Source: Bacillota bacterium
Lineage (GTDB): Bacteria > Bacillota > Clostridia > Christensenellales > SZUA-584
NCBI GenBank assembly: GCA_023412005.1
Contig: JAEYOE010000026.1
Span: 1 to 64,000, forward strand
Direction of reading: 5' to 3'
DNA length: 64,000 bases
In this document: one piece after another, positions 56,097 through 64,000 of the stretch
How the letters are laid out: every line of letters starts with the position of its first letter
How positions within the stretch are numbered: the stretch's first letter is position 1
Translations under genes and position numbers: made by a program
The notes under the pieces: generated by a model
Told to the model about the DNA's origin: nothing
What the model saw: the letters and a program-made list of their open reading frames with translations, nothing else
Database searches by the model: none

Positions 56097-56139
56097 ATAT
56101 TCGAGTATTAATTTGTTTTTCTTATTTTGAGGGGATATT

Positions 56140-57327
56140 TTGCGGGCTATGAAAAATGTGACGGCTGCCGTCGAGTTTGGCACGTCGAAGGTCATGTGCG
56201 TGATCGGCCGTGAAAAATCGATGGGACGTTTTGAGGTGCTCGGAGCCGGCGAGGCAAAATACGAAGGAATTAAGAACGGCCGCTGGCAAAAGCCCTCAAA
56301 TGTTGAGCAAGCCGTAGAAAAAGCAATTTCGATTGCCGAAAAAAAAACAAGGAAGCGGATCAAGGAAGTATTTGTCGGCGTTCCCGGTGTGTTTTGCAAG
56401 GTGGTTTGTCAGGAGGGGTGCACCAAGGTTGAAGGCGGCCGCGTCACCGAACGGGATATTGAGCGCCTGATTGAAAACGCCGAACAGGGATATGACGATT
56501 CGCTTTATACGGTGGTGAATTCGTCGCCCGTTTATTTTATATTGGATGACGGCCATCATTATATCGATGTGATTGACGCGCCGGCGAATGAGCTTAACGG
56601 TATTGTATCGCTGGTTTTTGCAAAAAACGAGTTTATAGAAGATACAACGGCATTGCTGCAAAAAATAGGCGTTAAAGCCGCCGCATATATACCCGAGGTG
56701 CTCGCGGAAAGTCTTTTTCTCGTTCCGAGCGAAGAGCGTGACTGCAGCAGCGTGCTCATCAATGTCGGATATTATGATACAAATGTCACAGTTGTCTACG
56801 GCGACGCAATTGTATATAATAAAACAATAAACGCCGGCGGCATGCAGATAGCAAACGATCTGTCGATCGTGATGAATCTGGACGTGGATATGGCGGAGCA
56901 GGTAAAAAAACGTTATTCTTTCGGTCTTGAAAATTCTGGCACAAAGTTATATGATTATGCCAGACAACGGTCCGGAAGGCTGGAAAGATTCAGCCACTCG
57001 CTCGTTTCAGAGGTCATCGACGCGAGGATGGAGCATCTTTGTCAGCTTATTGGCAGGGTATTTGAAAACAGCCCGATCAATATAGCAAGGCGAACACGCA
57101 TTTATCTTTCCGGTGGCGGGATAGCAATGATGAAGGGTGCCAAAGACATGCTTCAGGGGCTGTTAAAGCGGCAGGTGCGCATTTCGGTTATGGAAGCACC
57201 GCAGCTTTCAACGCCCAACTATTACGCGGCACTCGCATTGCTGGACTATGTTTTTGAAGCCAAATATCACAGCGGCTCAGGCGGTATAGCGTTACTGGAA
57301 CGCCTGTCGAAAAAGATGTTCGATTAA
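56140..57327 (+). CDS. ftsA: Cell division protein FtsA
   Basis: Actin-like ATPase that tethers FtsZ to the membrane. The 395-residue protein has the phosphate-1 motif AAVEFGTSKVMCVIG, an SHS2-like insert domain (about 80-160), the adenosine-side INVGYYDTNVTVVYG and INAGGMQIANDLS, and YLSGGGIAMMKGAKDML. It ends in an amphipathic membrane-targeting helix (GGIALLERLSKKMFD). The start is TTG 56140 with GAGGGG five bases upstream, or ATG 56149. ftsZ follows 24 bases later. Confidence 0.9.
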   Translation: MRAMKNVTAAVEFGTSKVMCVIGREKSMGRFEVLGAGEAKYEGIKNGRWQKPSNVEQAVEKAISIAEKKTRKRIKEVFVGVPGVFCKVVCQEGCTKVEGGRVTERDIERLIENAEQGYDDSLYTVVNSSPVYFILDDGHHYIDVIDAPANELNGIVSLVFAKNEFIEDTTALLQKIGVKAAAYIPEVLAESLFLVPSEERDCSSVLINVGYYDTNVTVVYGDAIVYNKTINAGGMQIANDLSIVMNLDVDMAEQVKKRYSFGLENSGTKLYDYARQRSGRLERFSHSLVSEVIDARMEHLCQLIGRVFENSPINIARRTRIYLSGGGIAMMKGAKDMLQGLLKRQVRISVMEAPQLSTPNYYAALALLDYVFEAKYHSGSGGIALLERLSKKMFD

Positions 57328-57351
57328 GCGTTTCGAATAAGGGGGGCAAAT

Positions 57352-58509
57352 ATGCCATTAGAGATTGATATTGAGCAAGACAGCATAGCCAAAATTAAGG
57401 TAATCGGTGTGGGCGGCGCCGGAAACAACGCGGTCAACCGCATGATTGATCATGGGGTGACGGGCGCTGAGTTTTATGCCGTTAATACGGACAAGCAGGC
57501 GCTCCTGCTCTCAAGAGCAAAAAACAAAATTCAGATCGGCGAAAAGCTGACCAGCGGCCTTGGCGTTGGCGGAGACCCAAACATTGGGCGCCGCGCTGCC
57601 GAAGAAAGTATCGATGAGCTGAATTCAATCATCGACGGCGCGAATCTGATCTATATCGCGGCGGGGCTCGGCGGCGGTACGGGCACGGGCGCTGCACCGG
57701 TGATTGCCGAAATTGCGCGGCAGAAAAAGATACTGACGGTGGCCGTGGTGACGATGCCGTTTATGTTTGAGGGCGGCCAGCGTATAACACGCGCGAAGGA
57801 AGGTCATGTACAGCTTACGGATGTTGTGGACACGATCGTGACCATTCCGAACGATAAGCTGCTGCAGGTCATCGGCAAAGGCACATCAATGCTGGAGGCG
57901 TTCCGAGTGGCGGATGATGTGCTAAGGCAGGGCATACAGGGCATTACAGATCTTATCGTTAAGCCCGCGCTCGTGAACCTTGATTTTGCGGACGTACGCA
58001 CCGTTATGATGGAACGCGGTGTCGCGCATATGGGCATCGGCGTTGGGTATGGTGACAACAAAACGATGGATGCCGCCAAACAAGCTATTCAAAGCCCGCT
58101 GCTTGAAACGAGCATAGAAGGCGCACGCGGTATTTTGTATAACGTTACGGGTGATCCCACGATGAGTCTGCTTGAAATTGAGGAAGCGGCCAACCTGATC
58201 CGTCAGGCAGCCGATCCTGAAGCGAACATATTCTTCGGCGCGGATACGGACGACAGGCTGGAAGACGAGGTGCGCATCACCGTTATCGCAACGGGCTTCA
58301 ATGGTGCGCCGAGAAAAATGAATCCGCAGCAGCAACCGACAAAGCCCATGCGTGAAGAACTGGATTTTCACAGCACCTCGGATGACGACGATATCTTCAT
58401 TCCCGTCAGACCGGAAAAGAAACCTTCATCGCTCAGCGGTTTTGAAACAGGCAACGAGCTCGATATTCCGCCGTTTTTAAGACGCAAGCGCGTTAAGAAA
58501 GATTTTTAA
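57352..58509 (+). CDS. ftsZ: Cell division protein FtsZ
   Basis: Tubulin-like GTPase that forms the division ring. The 385-residue protein has VGGAGNNAVNRMID near 19, the tubulin signature GGGTGTGAAPVIAE near 107, the NLDFADVRTVM T7-loop region and a linker of about 55 residues. The C-terminal conserved peptide DIPPFLRRKR, which contacts FtsA and SepF, is intact. GGGGGGC precedes the ATG. A good terminator follows the stop, marking the end of the division cluster. Confidence 0.98.
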   Translation: MPLEIDIEQDSIAKIKVIGVGGAGNNAVNRMIDHGVTGAEFYAVNTDKQALLLSRAKNKIQIGEKLTSGLGVGGDPNIGRRAAEESIDELNSIIDGANLIYIAAGLGGGTGTGAAPVIAEIARQKKILTVAVVTMPFMFEGGQRITRAKEGHVQLTDVVDTIVTIPNDKLLQVIGKGTSMLEAFRVADDVLRQGIQGITDLIVKPALVNLDFADVRTVMMERGVAHMGIGVGYGDNKTMDAAKQAIQSPLLETSIEGARGILYNVTGDPTMSLLEIEEAANLIRQAADPEANIFFGADTDDRLEDEVRITVIATGFNGAPRKMNPQQQPTKPMREELDFHSTSDDDDIFIPVRPEKKPSSLSGFETGNELDIPPFLRRKRVKKDF

Positions 58510-58512
58510 ACG

Positions 58513-58536
58513 AATGCCCGCTGAAATGCGGGCATT
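58513..58536 (+). terminator. ftsZ terminator
   Basis: A perfect 9-bp stem (AATGCCCGC with GCGGGCATT), six-base loop, then GTTGTCT. Confidence 0.7.
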
Positions 58537-58593
58537 GTTGTCTGATGAAGTTATTAAATGAACATCAGAACATTTGCAAGAGGGAGACATGTT

Positions 58594-59244
58594 ATGAAAA
58601 AACTATTGATATGCGTGGCGGCAGCCTTTCTAATGCTCAGCGGATGTGAAGCCAAACCGTCAGCAGACGGAAATATCGAAAACGGTACGCGCGTCATCAA
58701 AATCGGCAGCGGATTTTCCGATGTGCACGCCTACCGTGGTGAGACGGTGACGCTGGATTTTACAGGCAGCGGCAGCGTGACGCTCAGCGTACCGGATTAT
58801 GAAGTGGAGCAAAGCGGCAATGACGCGGTTTCGGTAACGTTTAAAGCCGTTAAAACGGGCAGCTATGGCATCGCCGTGACAACTGATAATGGGACAGAAA
58901 CAGGTACGCTCATCATTGAGGAACTCGCTGACACGAATGTATACAAAAGTGTGGATGCGCAGGCGTTTGAAGAAGCGATGACGGGACAATTTTTATTGCT
59001 TGATGTGAGAACGAAGTATGAGTACGAATCAGGCCATATTGATGGAGCCGTGTTGATACCGCATAACGAGCTGGCCGACCGCCTTGATGAGATCAAGGGG
59101 TATGACAAAGTGCTGGTCTATTGCGCATCGGGCAATCGCAGTGTGGCTGCTTCTCAAATACTCATCAATGCAGGGTTTAAAGAGGTGTACAATTTGACTT
59201 ATGGCTACGCCGACTGGCAGGATTACAAACAAGGCGTCAATTGA
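58594..59244 (+). CDS. Rhodanese-domain lipoprotein
   Basis: The 216-residue exported lipoprotein begins MKKLLICVAAAFLMLSGC, a lipoprotein signal with lipobox LSGC. A beta-rich segment of about 85 residues follows (about 25-115: VIKIGSGFSDVHAYRGETVT, VTLSVPDYEVEQSG). The C-terminal rhodanese domain (about 115-216) has LLDVRTKYEYESGHIDGA and the active-site loop YCASGNRS with catalytic C177. GAGGGAGA precedes the start. Rhodaneses move sulfur or handle thiols; an extracytoplasmic role is implied by the signal. The added beta domain is not recognised. Confidence 0.85.
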   Translation: MKKLLICVAAAFLMLSGCEAKPSADGNIENGTRVIKIGSGFSDVHAYRGETVTLDFTGSGSVTLSVPDYEVEQSGNDAVSVTFKAVKTGSYGIAVTTDNGTETGTLIIEELADTNVYKSVDAQAFEEAMTGQFLLLDVRTKYEYESGHIDGAVLIPHNELADRLDEIKGYDKVLVYCASGNRSVAASQILINAGFKEVYNLTYGYADWQDYKQGVN

Positions 59245-59270
59245 CTTTTGGCCGCCGCATATAATATAAT
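59241..59270 (+). promoter_or_regulatory. cysS promoter
   Basis: TTGACT at 59241-59246 overlaps the previous stop codon; 18 bases later TATAAT at 59265-59270. No T-box leader fits in the 35 bases before cysS. Confidence 0.7.
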
Positions 59271-59304
59271 GATGCGATCAACAGCAGGAATGGAAGTGTA
59301 AGGT

Positions 59305-60681
59305 TTGAAGCTTTTTAACACAATGACACGTACAAAAGAAGAGTTTGTTCCCTTGGAGCCTGGCAAGGCGAAAATCTATGCCTGCGGCCCCACGGTCTAT
59401 AACTATTTTCATATCGGCAATGCGCGCCCGTTTATCATTTTTGATACACTGCGTCGGTATCTTGAATACACCGGTGTGGATGTGACTTTCGTACAGAATT
59501 TCACTGATGTGGATGATAAAATGATTAGCAGAGCTGCTGAGGAAAACATCAGCTTGAAAGCGCTCGGTGAGCGCTTTATCGCAGAATATTTCAAGGATGC
59601 CAAAGGCCTTGGTATCGCGCCCGCTACCGTGCATCCGAAAGCGACCGAGCACATTGAAGACATCATCAAACTGGTTGAGACGCTCGTTGAAAACGGTCAT
59701 GCGTATGAATCGGGCGGTGATGTTTATTTTGATGTGTCGAGCTTCCCCGAATACGGTAAGCTTTCCGGGCAGTCGCTGGAAGATTTACAGGCGGGTGCCC
59801 GTATTGACGTGACAGAGGTGAAGAAAAATCCTGAGGATTTTGCGCTGTGGAAGGCCGCTAAGCCGGGCGAAGACAGCTGGAACAGCCCGTGGGGCAACGG
59901 CAGGCCGGGCTGGCATATCGAGTGCAGCGCGATGAGCATGAAATACCTTGGCGACACGATCGACATACACGGCGGCGGGCAGGATCTGATTTTCCCTCAC
60001 CATGAAAATGAAATCGCGCAGTCGGAAGCAGCCACCGGCAAGCCGTTCGCAAAGTATTGGATGCACAACGGCTATATCAATATCAACAATGAAAAAATGT
60101 CTAAATCAAAGGGCAACTTCTTTACCGTGCGCGATATCGCTCAAAAATACGATTTAAAGGTTGTCAGGCTGTTTATGCTCTCTGCACATTACCGCAACCC
60201 GGTCAACTTCAGTGAAGAGCTGATTATGCAGGCCGCATCCGCGATGGCACGCATTAAAAACTGCCGGGACAATTTGAGGCACATCATAGCCACGGGGAGT
60301 GCGGATACAGCGGACATAACGAAGGATGTGTGTGCGCTGGAAAACCGGTTTAAAGCGGCAATGGACGATGATTTAAATACCGCGGAAGCCATAGGCGTGA
60401 TATTTGAATACATACGTGATATTAACCTTGCATTTGAAGACGGCAATGGCGCAAAAAGCGCAAAGGAAGCTTTGGACGCACTGGATAAGGTGCTTGGCGT
60501 ATTGGGCCTTGTGCCGGAAGACGAAGAGATTCCCGCTGAGATTGCTGCAATGGCCGAGGAACGCCAGCAGGCTCGCAAAGCGCGGGATTTTGCCAAATCG
60601 GATGCAATTCGAGACCAACTGAGCGCGCTTGGATACGATTTGAAAGATACGCCGGATGGCGTGAAAATAAGCAGAAGATAA
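59305..60681 (+). CDS. cysS: Cysteinyl-tRNA synthetase
   Basis: Class I aminoacyl-tRNA synthetase, 458 residues. The catalytic domain shows the zinc ligand in YACGPTVYNYFHIGNARP with the HIGN signature, WHIECSAMSM and FPHHENEIAQSEA with the remaining zinc ligands, and KMSKSKGNFFTV (KMSKS loop) near 266. A DALR-type and C-terminal anticodon-binding region follow (AMDDDLNTAEAIG, ARKARDFAKSDAIRDQL). Start TTG 59305, with TGGAAG eight bases upstream. Length is typical. Confidence 0.97.
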   Translation: MKLFNTMTRTKEEFVPLEPGKAKIYACGPTVYNYFHIGNARPFIIFDTLRRYLEYTGVDVTFVQNFTDVDDKMISRAAEENISLKALGERFIAEYFKDAKGLGIAPATVHPKATEHIEDIIKLVETLVENGHAYESGGDVYFDVSSFPEYGKLSGQSLEDLQAGARIDVTEVKKNPEDFALWKAAKPGEDSWNSPWGNGRPGWHIECSAMSMKYLGDTIDIHGGGQDLIFPHHENEIAQSEAATGKPFAKYWMHNGYININNEKMSKSKGNFFTVRDIAQKYDLKVVRLFMLSAHYRNPVNFSEELIMQAASAMARIKNCRDNLRHIIATGSADTADITKDVCALENRFKAAMDDDLNTAEAIGVIFEYIRDINLAFEDGNGAKSAKEALDALDKVLGVLGLVPEDEEIPAEIAAMAEERQQARKARDFAKSDAIRDQLSALGYDLKDTPDGVKISRR

Positions 60682-60693
60682 GGGGTACAAGTT

Positions 60694-61002
60694 TTGGAAG
60701 GCATGAATCAAATGATGGCTGTTTTTATGATCATATTCGGCGTGTTCGCGCTCTATTCAGCGTTTACGGGGAAAGGCCCTGCGTTTAAAAACGATTATCC
60801 AAAAGCGATGAAGGAAGACGCTGATAAAATGCTTCGTCAGTTTTGCTGGATATTCGGGCCGCTCGCTCTGGTGTTTGGCGTTTTAGATTATATGGGTTTC
60901 GAATGGGTTTACTATGTTGAAATTGGAACCATACTGCCGGGTGTCATCGTTTACGTCGTGTTGTTCAGAAAACGGTTTAAACAATATCTGAAGAAAAAAT
61001 AA
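60694..61002 (+). CDS. Small membrane protein, unknown
   Basis: The 102-residue protein has hydrophobic helices at about 5-26, 50-68 and 72-92 and a basic end (RFKQYLKKK). The loop between the first two (PAFKNDYPKAMKEDADKML) is polar. TTG 60694 follows AAGGGG by eight bases, 12 bases after cysS, so it is probably co-transcribed. The family is not recognised. Confidence 0.65.
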   Translation: MEGMNQMMAVFMIIFGVFALYSAFTGKGPAFKNDYPKAMKEDADKMLRQFCWIFGPLALVFGVLDYMGFEWVYYVEIGTILPGVIVYVVLFRKRFKQYLKKK

Positions 61003-61061
61003 AACAAACAATTGTTTTCATGCATAGAATAATCTAAGCCTGGCTAAGGAGTATCTGTGTC

Positions 61062-61391
61062 ATGAATATGTATTTGACATCGCGGGACGAATGGGTCATC
61101 ATCAGTACGCATACGGCGACTGTGGGTCTTGATTGCAGGTCGGTCAGGGGAGATGTTGTCTATATAGAGCTGCCGGTTATTGGGCTTGATGTAAAAAAAG
61201 GTCAGCCCTGTGCCACGGTCGAGTCAATCAAGGCGGTCAGCGAGGTACACGCACCGGTCAACGGTATGATTTCGTCCGTCAACGATTCTGTTTTTGATAT
61301 GCCGGACATCATATCTCAAAAGGACACATGGCTTTTTAAGGTGACTTTTGAGGGCGAGGCCGACATCAGTGAGTGGACGGTAAAGAAATGA
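61062..61391 (+). CDS. Stand-alone GcvH-like lipoyl domain protein
   Basis: The 109-residue protein matches the core of glycine cleavage H protein: DEWVIISTHTATVGL, DVVYIELPVIGLDVKKG, and the lipoylation motif VESIKAVSEVHAPVNG with K57. It is shorter than usual H proteins (about 125-130). No gcvT, gcvP or lipoate ligase lies nearby, so it may be a H-like carrier for another system, for example a lipoate relay to other 2-oxoacid complexes or sirtuin-linked modification. AAGGAG precedes the ATG. Confidence 0.8.
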   Translation: MNMYLTSRDEWVIISTHTATVGLDCRSVRGDVVYIELPVIGLDVKKGQPCATVESIKAVSEVHAPVNGMISSVNDSVFDMPDIISQKDTWLFKVTFEGEADISEWTVKK

Positions 61392-61399
61392 GTTGTGTC

Positions 61400-61425
61400 A
61401 AGGCTGTTCCGTTTGGAGCAGCCTT
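61400..61425 (+). terminator. Terminator after the GcvH-like gene
   Basis: An 11-bp stem with one mismatch (AAGGCTGTTCC and GGAGCAGCCTT), four-base loop, then ATGTTATTCT. Confidence 0.6.
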
Positions 61426-61474
61426 ATGTTATTCTATTAGGTAATAAGAGCCGGGATTTCATAGACATGTGAAC

Positions 61475-61580
61475 ACCTCATCAGTCGCCTATCGGCGGCA
61501 GCTTCCCCTCCAAGGGGAAGCCATAATCGGGAAAAGAGCCTTCTCCTGGAGAGAAGGCGGTGTGAAGCACCGGATGAGGT
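61475..61580. repeat. MITE/REP-like repeat with ACCTCATC ends
   Basis: The ends ACCTCATC and GATGAGGT are inverted. Inside are CTTCCCC/GGGGAAG and CCTTCTCC/GGAGAAGG type hairpins. A partial copy (AACCTCATCAAGTGCCGATG) begins at 61604, and a fragment is at 43321-43355. This family is common between genes in Clostridia. The rest of the gap to deoB (about 61660-61777) shows no gene; a weak AGAAGCT/AGCTTCT pairing spans it. Confidence 0.7.
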
Positions 61581-61634
61581 CTCAAAAGCAGCGATCAATA
61601 TCCGAACCTCATCAAGTGCCGATGACAGCTCGGT

Positions 61635-61640
61635 TATAAT
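61635..61640 (+). promoter_or_regulatory. Possible deoB -10 box
   Basis: A consensus TATAAT inside the partial repeat copy, about 150 bases before deoB. No good -35 box is found 16-18 bases upstream, so the promoter is tentative. If real, a repeat element supplies the promoter of the deoB operon. Confidence 0.35.
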
Positions 61641-61789
61641 GGGAAGACTAAAATCAGATGTCTTATAGTTTAGAAGCTCCGTGCTGTTGATAAGGACTTT
61701 CAGAAATCGTAATACATGAGTGAAAGCGATTCAGCGAATGAGTGCTTGTCGGACAGAACCGTAGCTTCTGGTTGAATGAGAGGAACCGC

Positions 61790-62953
61790 ATGGCGAAATT
61801 CATAATTGTGGTGATGGACAGCGTGGGTGCGGGCGAAATGCCCGACGCGGCCCGTTTCGGTGATGAAGGCTCGGATACGCTCGGGCACATCATAGCCGCT
61901 TACCCCGATATCAGCATACCGAACTTAAAACGGCTGGGGCTGTGCAAGCTGAAAGATCTGCCCTGCGACGGCGATGTGACCGGCGCCTACGGCAAAGCCG
62001 CCGAGTATTTTCCGGGCAAAGACACAACGGGCGGCCACTTTGAAATCAGCGGCCTGATCATGGACAAGCCGTTCCCGACATTCCCGCATGGTTTCCCGCA
62101 GGATTTTATACAAGACTTCGAGAAAGCTGTGGGGCGCGGCACGCTTGCCAACTACCCGGCCTCCGGAACGGAAATCATCAAACAGCTGGGTGAGGAGCAT
62201 ATAAAAACAGGCAAGCTCATTGTTTACACATCGGCCGACAGCGTGTTCCAGATTGCGGCGCATGAAGCTGTTGTGCCGTTGCCTGAACTCTATAAAATCT
62301 GCGAAACAGCAAGACGCATGCTGACGGGCGACCTTGGCGTGGGACGCGTGATCGCGCGGCCGTTTATCGGTGAGGTGGGGCACTTTGAGCGCACGCAGAA
62401 CCGCCGGGATTTTTCGTTTGAACCGCCGGGTAAGACAATTCTCACCGCTGTGAAAAATGCGGGGCTTGAGGTGATGGGCATCGGCAAGATAGAGGATATC
62501 TTTGCGGGCGTGGGGCTGACAATGCGCAATCACACGCACAATAACGATGCGGGTATCAAGGCAACAGTAGACGCGATCAAACAGGATTTTGACGGGCTGG
62601 TTTTTACGAACCTTGTGGACTTTGATATGCTTTACGGCCACCGTAACGATGTGAAGGGCTACAAAGAAGCGCTGGAGGCACTGGACGCACGCATCCCTGA
62701 AATGCTGGCGGCCATGAAGCCGGACGATATCATTGTGTTCACGGCAGATCACGGGTGCGACCCGACAACGGCGAGCACCGACCATTCACGCGAGTACGTC
62801 CCGATACTTGTTTGGGGAGGCCGTGTGAAGCCCGGCGCGGATTTCGGCACGCGCGGCACCTTTGCCGACATTGCGGCCACAGCCGCCGAATTCTTCGGCC
62901 TCAGCAATTGGCAGGCGGGCACCTCATTTCTGCATGAAATAACGGAGGAATAA
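61790..62953 (+). CDS. deoB: Phosphopentomutase
   Basis: Interconverts (deoxy)ribose 1- and 5-phosphate in nucleoside salvage. The 387-residue protein starts at ATG 61790 (GAGAGG seven bases upstream) and has the alkaline-phosphatase-like metal site: [14 protein letters not shown] with D10, the catalytic Thr region [10 protein letters not shown] near 85, [14 protein letters not shown] near 285, and [19 protein letters not shown] near 325. It is followed after three bases by a purine nucleoside phosphorylase gene that supplies its substrate. Confidence 0.97.
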   Translation: MAKFIIVVMDSVGAGEMPDAARFGDEGSDTLGHIIAAYPDISIPNLKRLGLCKLKDLPCDGDVTGAYGKAAEYFPGKDTTGGHFEISGLIMDKPFPTFPHGFPQDFIQDFEKAVGRGTLANYPASGTEIIKQLGEEHIKTGKLIVYTSADSVFQIAAHEAVVPLPELYKICETARRMLTGDLGVGRVIARPFIGEVGHFERTQNRRDFSFEPPGKTILTAVKNAGLEVMGIGKIEDIFAGVGLTMRNHTHNNDAGIKATVDAIKQDFDGLVFTNLVDFDMLYGHRNDVKGYKEALEALDARIPEMLAAMKPDDIIVFTADHGCDPTTASTDHSREYVPILVWGGRVKPGADFGTRGTFADIAATAAEFFGLSNWQAGTSFLHEITEE

Positions 62954-62956
62954 ACC

Positions 62957-63772
62957 ATGACAGCGGAAAGAATACATATTGCTTTTATAACGCTCAGCAA
63001 ACTGATTGACCAAAGACCCGATGTGTGTGTGGTGCTGGGAAGCGGCCTTGGGGATTATGCCGATACGATGGAAAACGCACAGACGGTACCGTATACGTCC
63101 ATTCCGGGGTTACCTGTGTCGACAGCGCCGGGCCATGCAGGTCGGCTGGTGTTCGGGCGCAAGCACGGCAAGAACGTCGTGTGCATGCAGGGGCGTTTTC
63201 ACTGCTACGAAGGCCACTCGGCTGCCGAAACAGTGATTCCGCTGCGCGCGCTGATTATGCTCGGCGTAAAAAAGCTGCTGCTCACCAACGCGGCGGGCGG
63301 CGTAAACACAGGCTTTAAACCCGGCGATATTATGGTGATAACGGATCATATCAATTTCACCTGCTTCAATCCGCTGATCGGTACCAATATGGACGAATTC
63401 GGCCCGCGTTTTCCGGATATGTCGTACGCGTACGACAAAGCGCTAAACAAGGCGCTGACGGATACGGCTGATGCTAACGGCATTGAACTGAAAACGGGTG
63501 TGTACGCCATGATGTCGGGCCCGTCGTATGAAACACCGGCGGAAATCAAAGCGCTGCGTATTATGGGCGCAGATGCGGTCGGTATGTCTACTGTGCCCGA
63601 GATTATCGCGGCGGCACATGCGGGTGTGAAATCCGCCGCTATTTCCTGCATCACGAACATGGCAGCAGGCATACTCGATCAGCCGCTGACGCACGAGGAA
63701 GTGATGGAAACGGGGCGCATTGCGGCAGATCGCATTCAGACGGTAATCGACGGGTTTCTAGAGCGTGTTTAA
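62957..63772 (+). CDS. Purine nucleoside phosphorylase (trimeric, class I)
   Basis: Phosphorolyses purine (deoxy)nucleosides to base and pentose 1-phosphate, feeding deoB. The 271-residue protein has VVLGSGLGDYAD near 24, PGHAGRLVFGRKHGKNVV, MQGRFHCYEGH, LLTNAAGGVNTGFKPGD near 112, GVYAMMSGPSYETPAEI with the substrate-site Glu-Thr, and GADAVGMSTVPEIIAA. The C-terminal CITNMAAGI is followed by THEEVM, which matches the trimeric PunA family. Usual length. Gene ends before a terminator. Confidence 0.95.
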   Translation: MTAERIHIAFITLSKLIDQRPDVCVVLGSGLGDYADTMENAQTVPYTSIPGLPVSTAPGHAGRLVFGRKHGKNVVCMQGRFHCYEGHSAAETVIPLRALIMLGVKKLLLTNAAGGVNTGFKPGDIMVITDHINFTCFNPLIGTNMDEFGPRFPDMSYAYDKALNKALTDTADANGIELKTGVYAMMSGPSYETPAEIKALRIMGADAVGMSTVPEIIAAAHAGVKSAAISCITNMAAGILDQPLTHEEVMETGRIAADRIQTVIDGFLERV

Positions 63773-63801
63773 TTAACAGCCAACAATCATTGTTTTCGAT
63801 G

Positions 63802-63831
63802 AGGCTTTCTGCTTTTACAGAGAGCCTTTTT
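63802..63831 (+). terminator. Terminator of the deoB-PNP operon
   Basis: A 10-bp stem with one mismatch (AGGCTTTCTG and CAGAGAGCCT), six-base loop and a T-run. Confidence 0.8.
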
Positions 63832-63887
63832 ACATTGACAAATAACAAGATCAAAACGCAAAGAATATTGCACCATGCAATTGAATA

Positions 63888-63913
63888 GATTGTATCGGCA
63901 TATGTATACAATC
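63888..63913. promoter_or_regulatory. Inverted repeat upstream of the last gene
   Basis: GATTGTAT and ATACAATC separated by ten bases, about 25 bases before the next start codon. A TTGACA box lies at 63835-63840. It could be an operator for the next gene. Confidence 0.4.
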
Positions 63914-63936
63914 ATTGAAGAAAGAGGTCGAGAAAG

Positions 63937-64000
63937 ATGGTCATGGCTATACTGCCCATATTTTCACTGCTTTTATATCCGGCTCAGTCTATATCGGCTG
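63937..64000 (+). CDS. Partial gene, N-terminus with signal-peptide character
   Basis: AGAGG lies 10 bases before an ATG; the 21 visible codons start MVMAILPIFSLLLYPAQSIS, a hydrophobic stretch that could be a signal peptide or first membrane helix. The gene runs past the window end, so no function can be given. Confidence 0.5.
   Translation, partial: MVMAILPIFSLLLYPAQSISA

Noticed and set aside
61641..61789. Purine or other riboswitch before deoB
   Set aside because: No conserved purine riboswitch core was found; only a weak seven-base pairing spans the leader.

Overview
The window looks like chromosome from an anaerobic Firmicute of class Clostridia. GC content is moderately high in genes and drops in several intergenic stretches. 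The evidence is gene order (dgt-dnaG-rpoD-trmK-nif3, comEC-holA-rpsT, an mraZ-to-ftsZ division cluster), a Gram-positive style PASTA penicillin-binding protein, GerMN lipoproteins, and a MurE with the DNPR signature expected for meso-diaminopimelate. At least ten genes appear to start with TTG. No phage, insertion sequence with transposase, CRISPR array, tRNA or rRNA was recognised. Genus and species cannot be read from the sequence.

Layout. 1-7110: replication and transcription core (dgt, dnaG, rpoD), trmK, a Nif3-family gene, a zinc-ribbon coiled-coil gene and the RNase P RNA with its promoter and terminator. 7111-7882: a gap with a palindromic repeat and a decayed AT-rich gene. 7883-16207: one 2774-codon gene for a cyclic beta-1,2-glucan synthase-like enzyme. 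16228-18468: a YgiQ radical-SAM gene with a 9-residue tandem-repeat tail. 18469-19458: a gene-free kilobase of REP-like repeats. 19459-20364: PadR regulator plus a cysteine-less carboxymuconolactone decarboxylase-family gene. 20406-25105: response regulator, sensor kinase and two GerMN lipoproteins. 25509-27344: asnB on the minus strand. 27425-30972: ECF transporter S component, metallo-beta-lactamase-fold hydrolase, comEC. 31125-34208: secreted papain-like protease on the minus strand, lying between comEC and holA and flanked by a second, truncated copy of the comEC 3' end. 34511-37290: holA, rpsT and two zinc-ribbon membrane proteins. 37565-42821: CotH/lamin-tail protein, VTC-domain protein and DUF4956 membrane protein, with two near-identical promoters. 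42844-44072: two small membrane proteins.

44322-58536 is the division and cell wall cluster: an MraZ operator, mraZ, rsmH, ftsL, PASTA penicillin-binding protein, murE, mraY, murD, ftsW, murA, ftsQ, ftsA, ftsZ. murG, murC and murF are not in it, and murA sits where murG often lies. 58594-64000 holds a rhodanese lipoprotein, cysS, a small membrane protein, a stand-alone GcvH-like protein, then deoB and a purine nucleoside phosphorylase (nucleoside salvage), and the first codons of a gene cut by the window end.

The best candidates for new biology are the CotH-VTC-DUF4956 module with its twin promoters, the RR-kinase-GerMN-GerMN cluster that resembles actinobacterial MtrA-MtrB-LpqB, the comEC duplication scar around the protease gene, and the YgiQ repeat tail. 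All functional calls come from reading motifs and domain order; no database search was possible.
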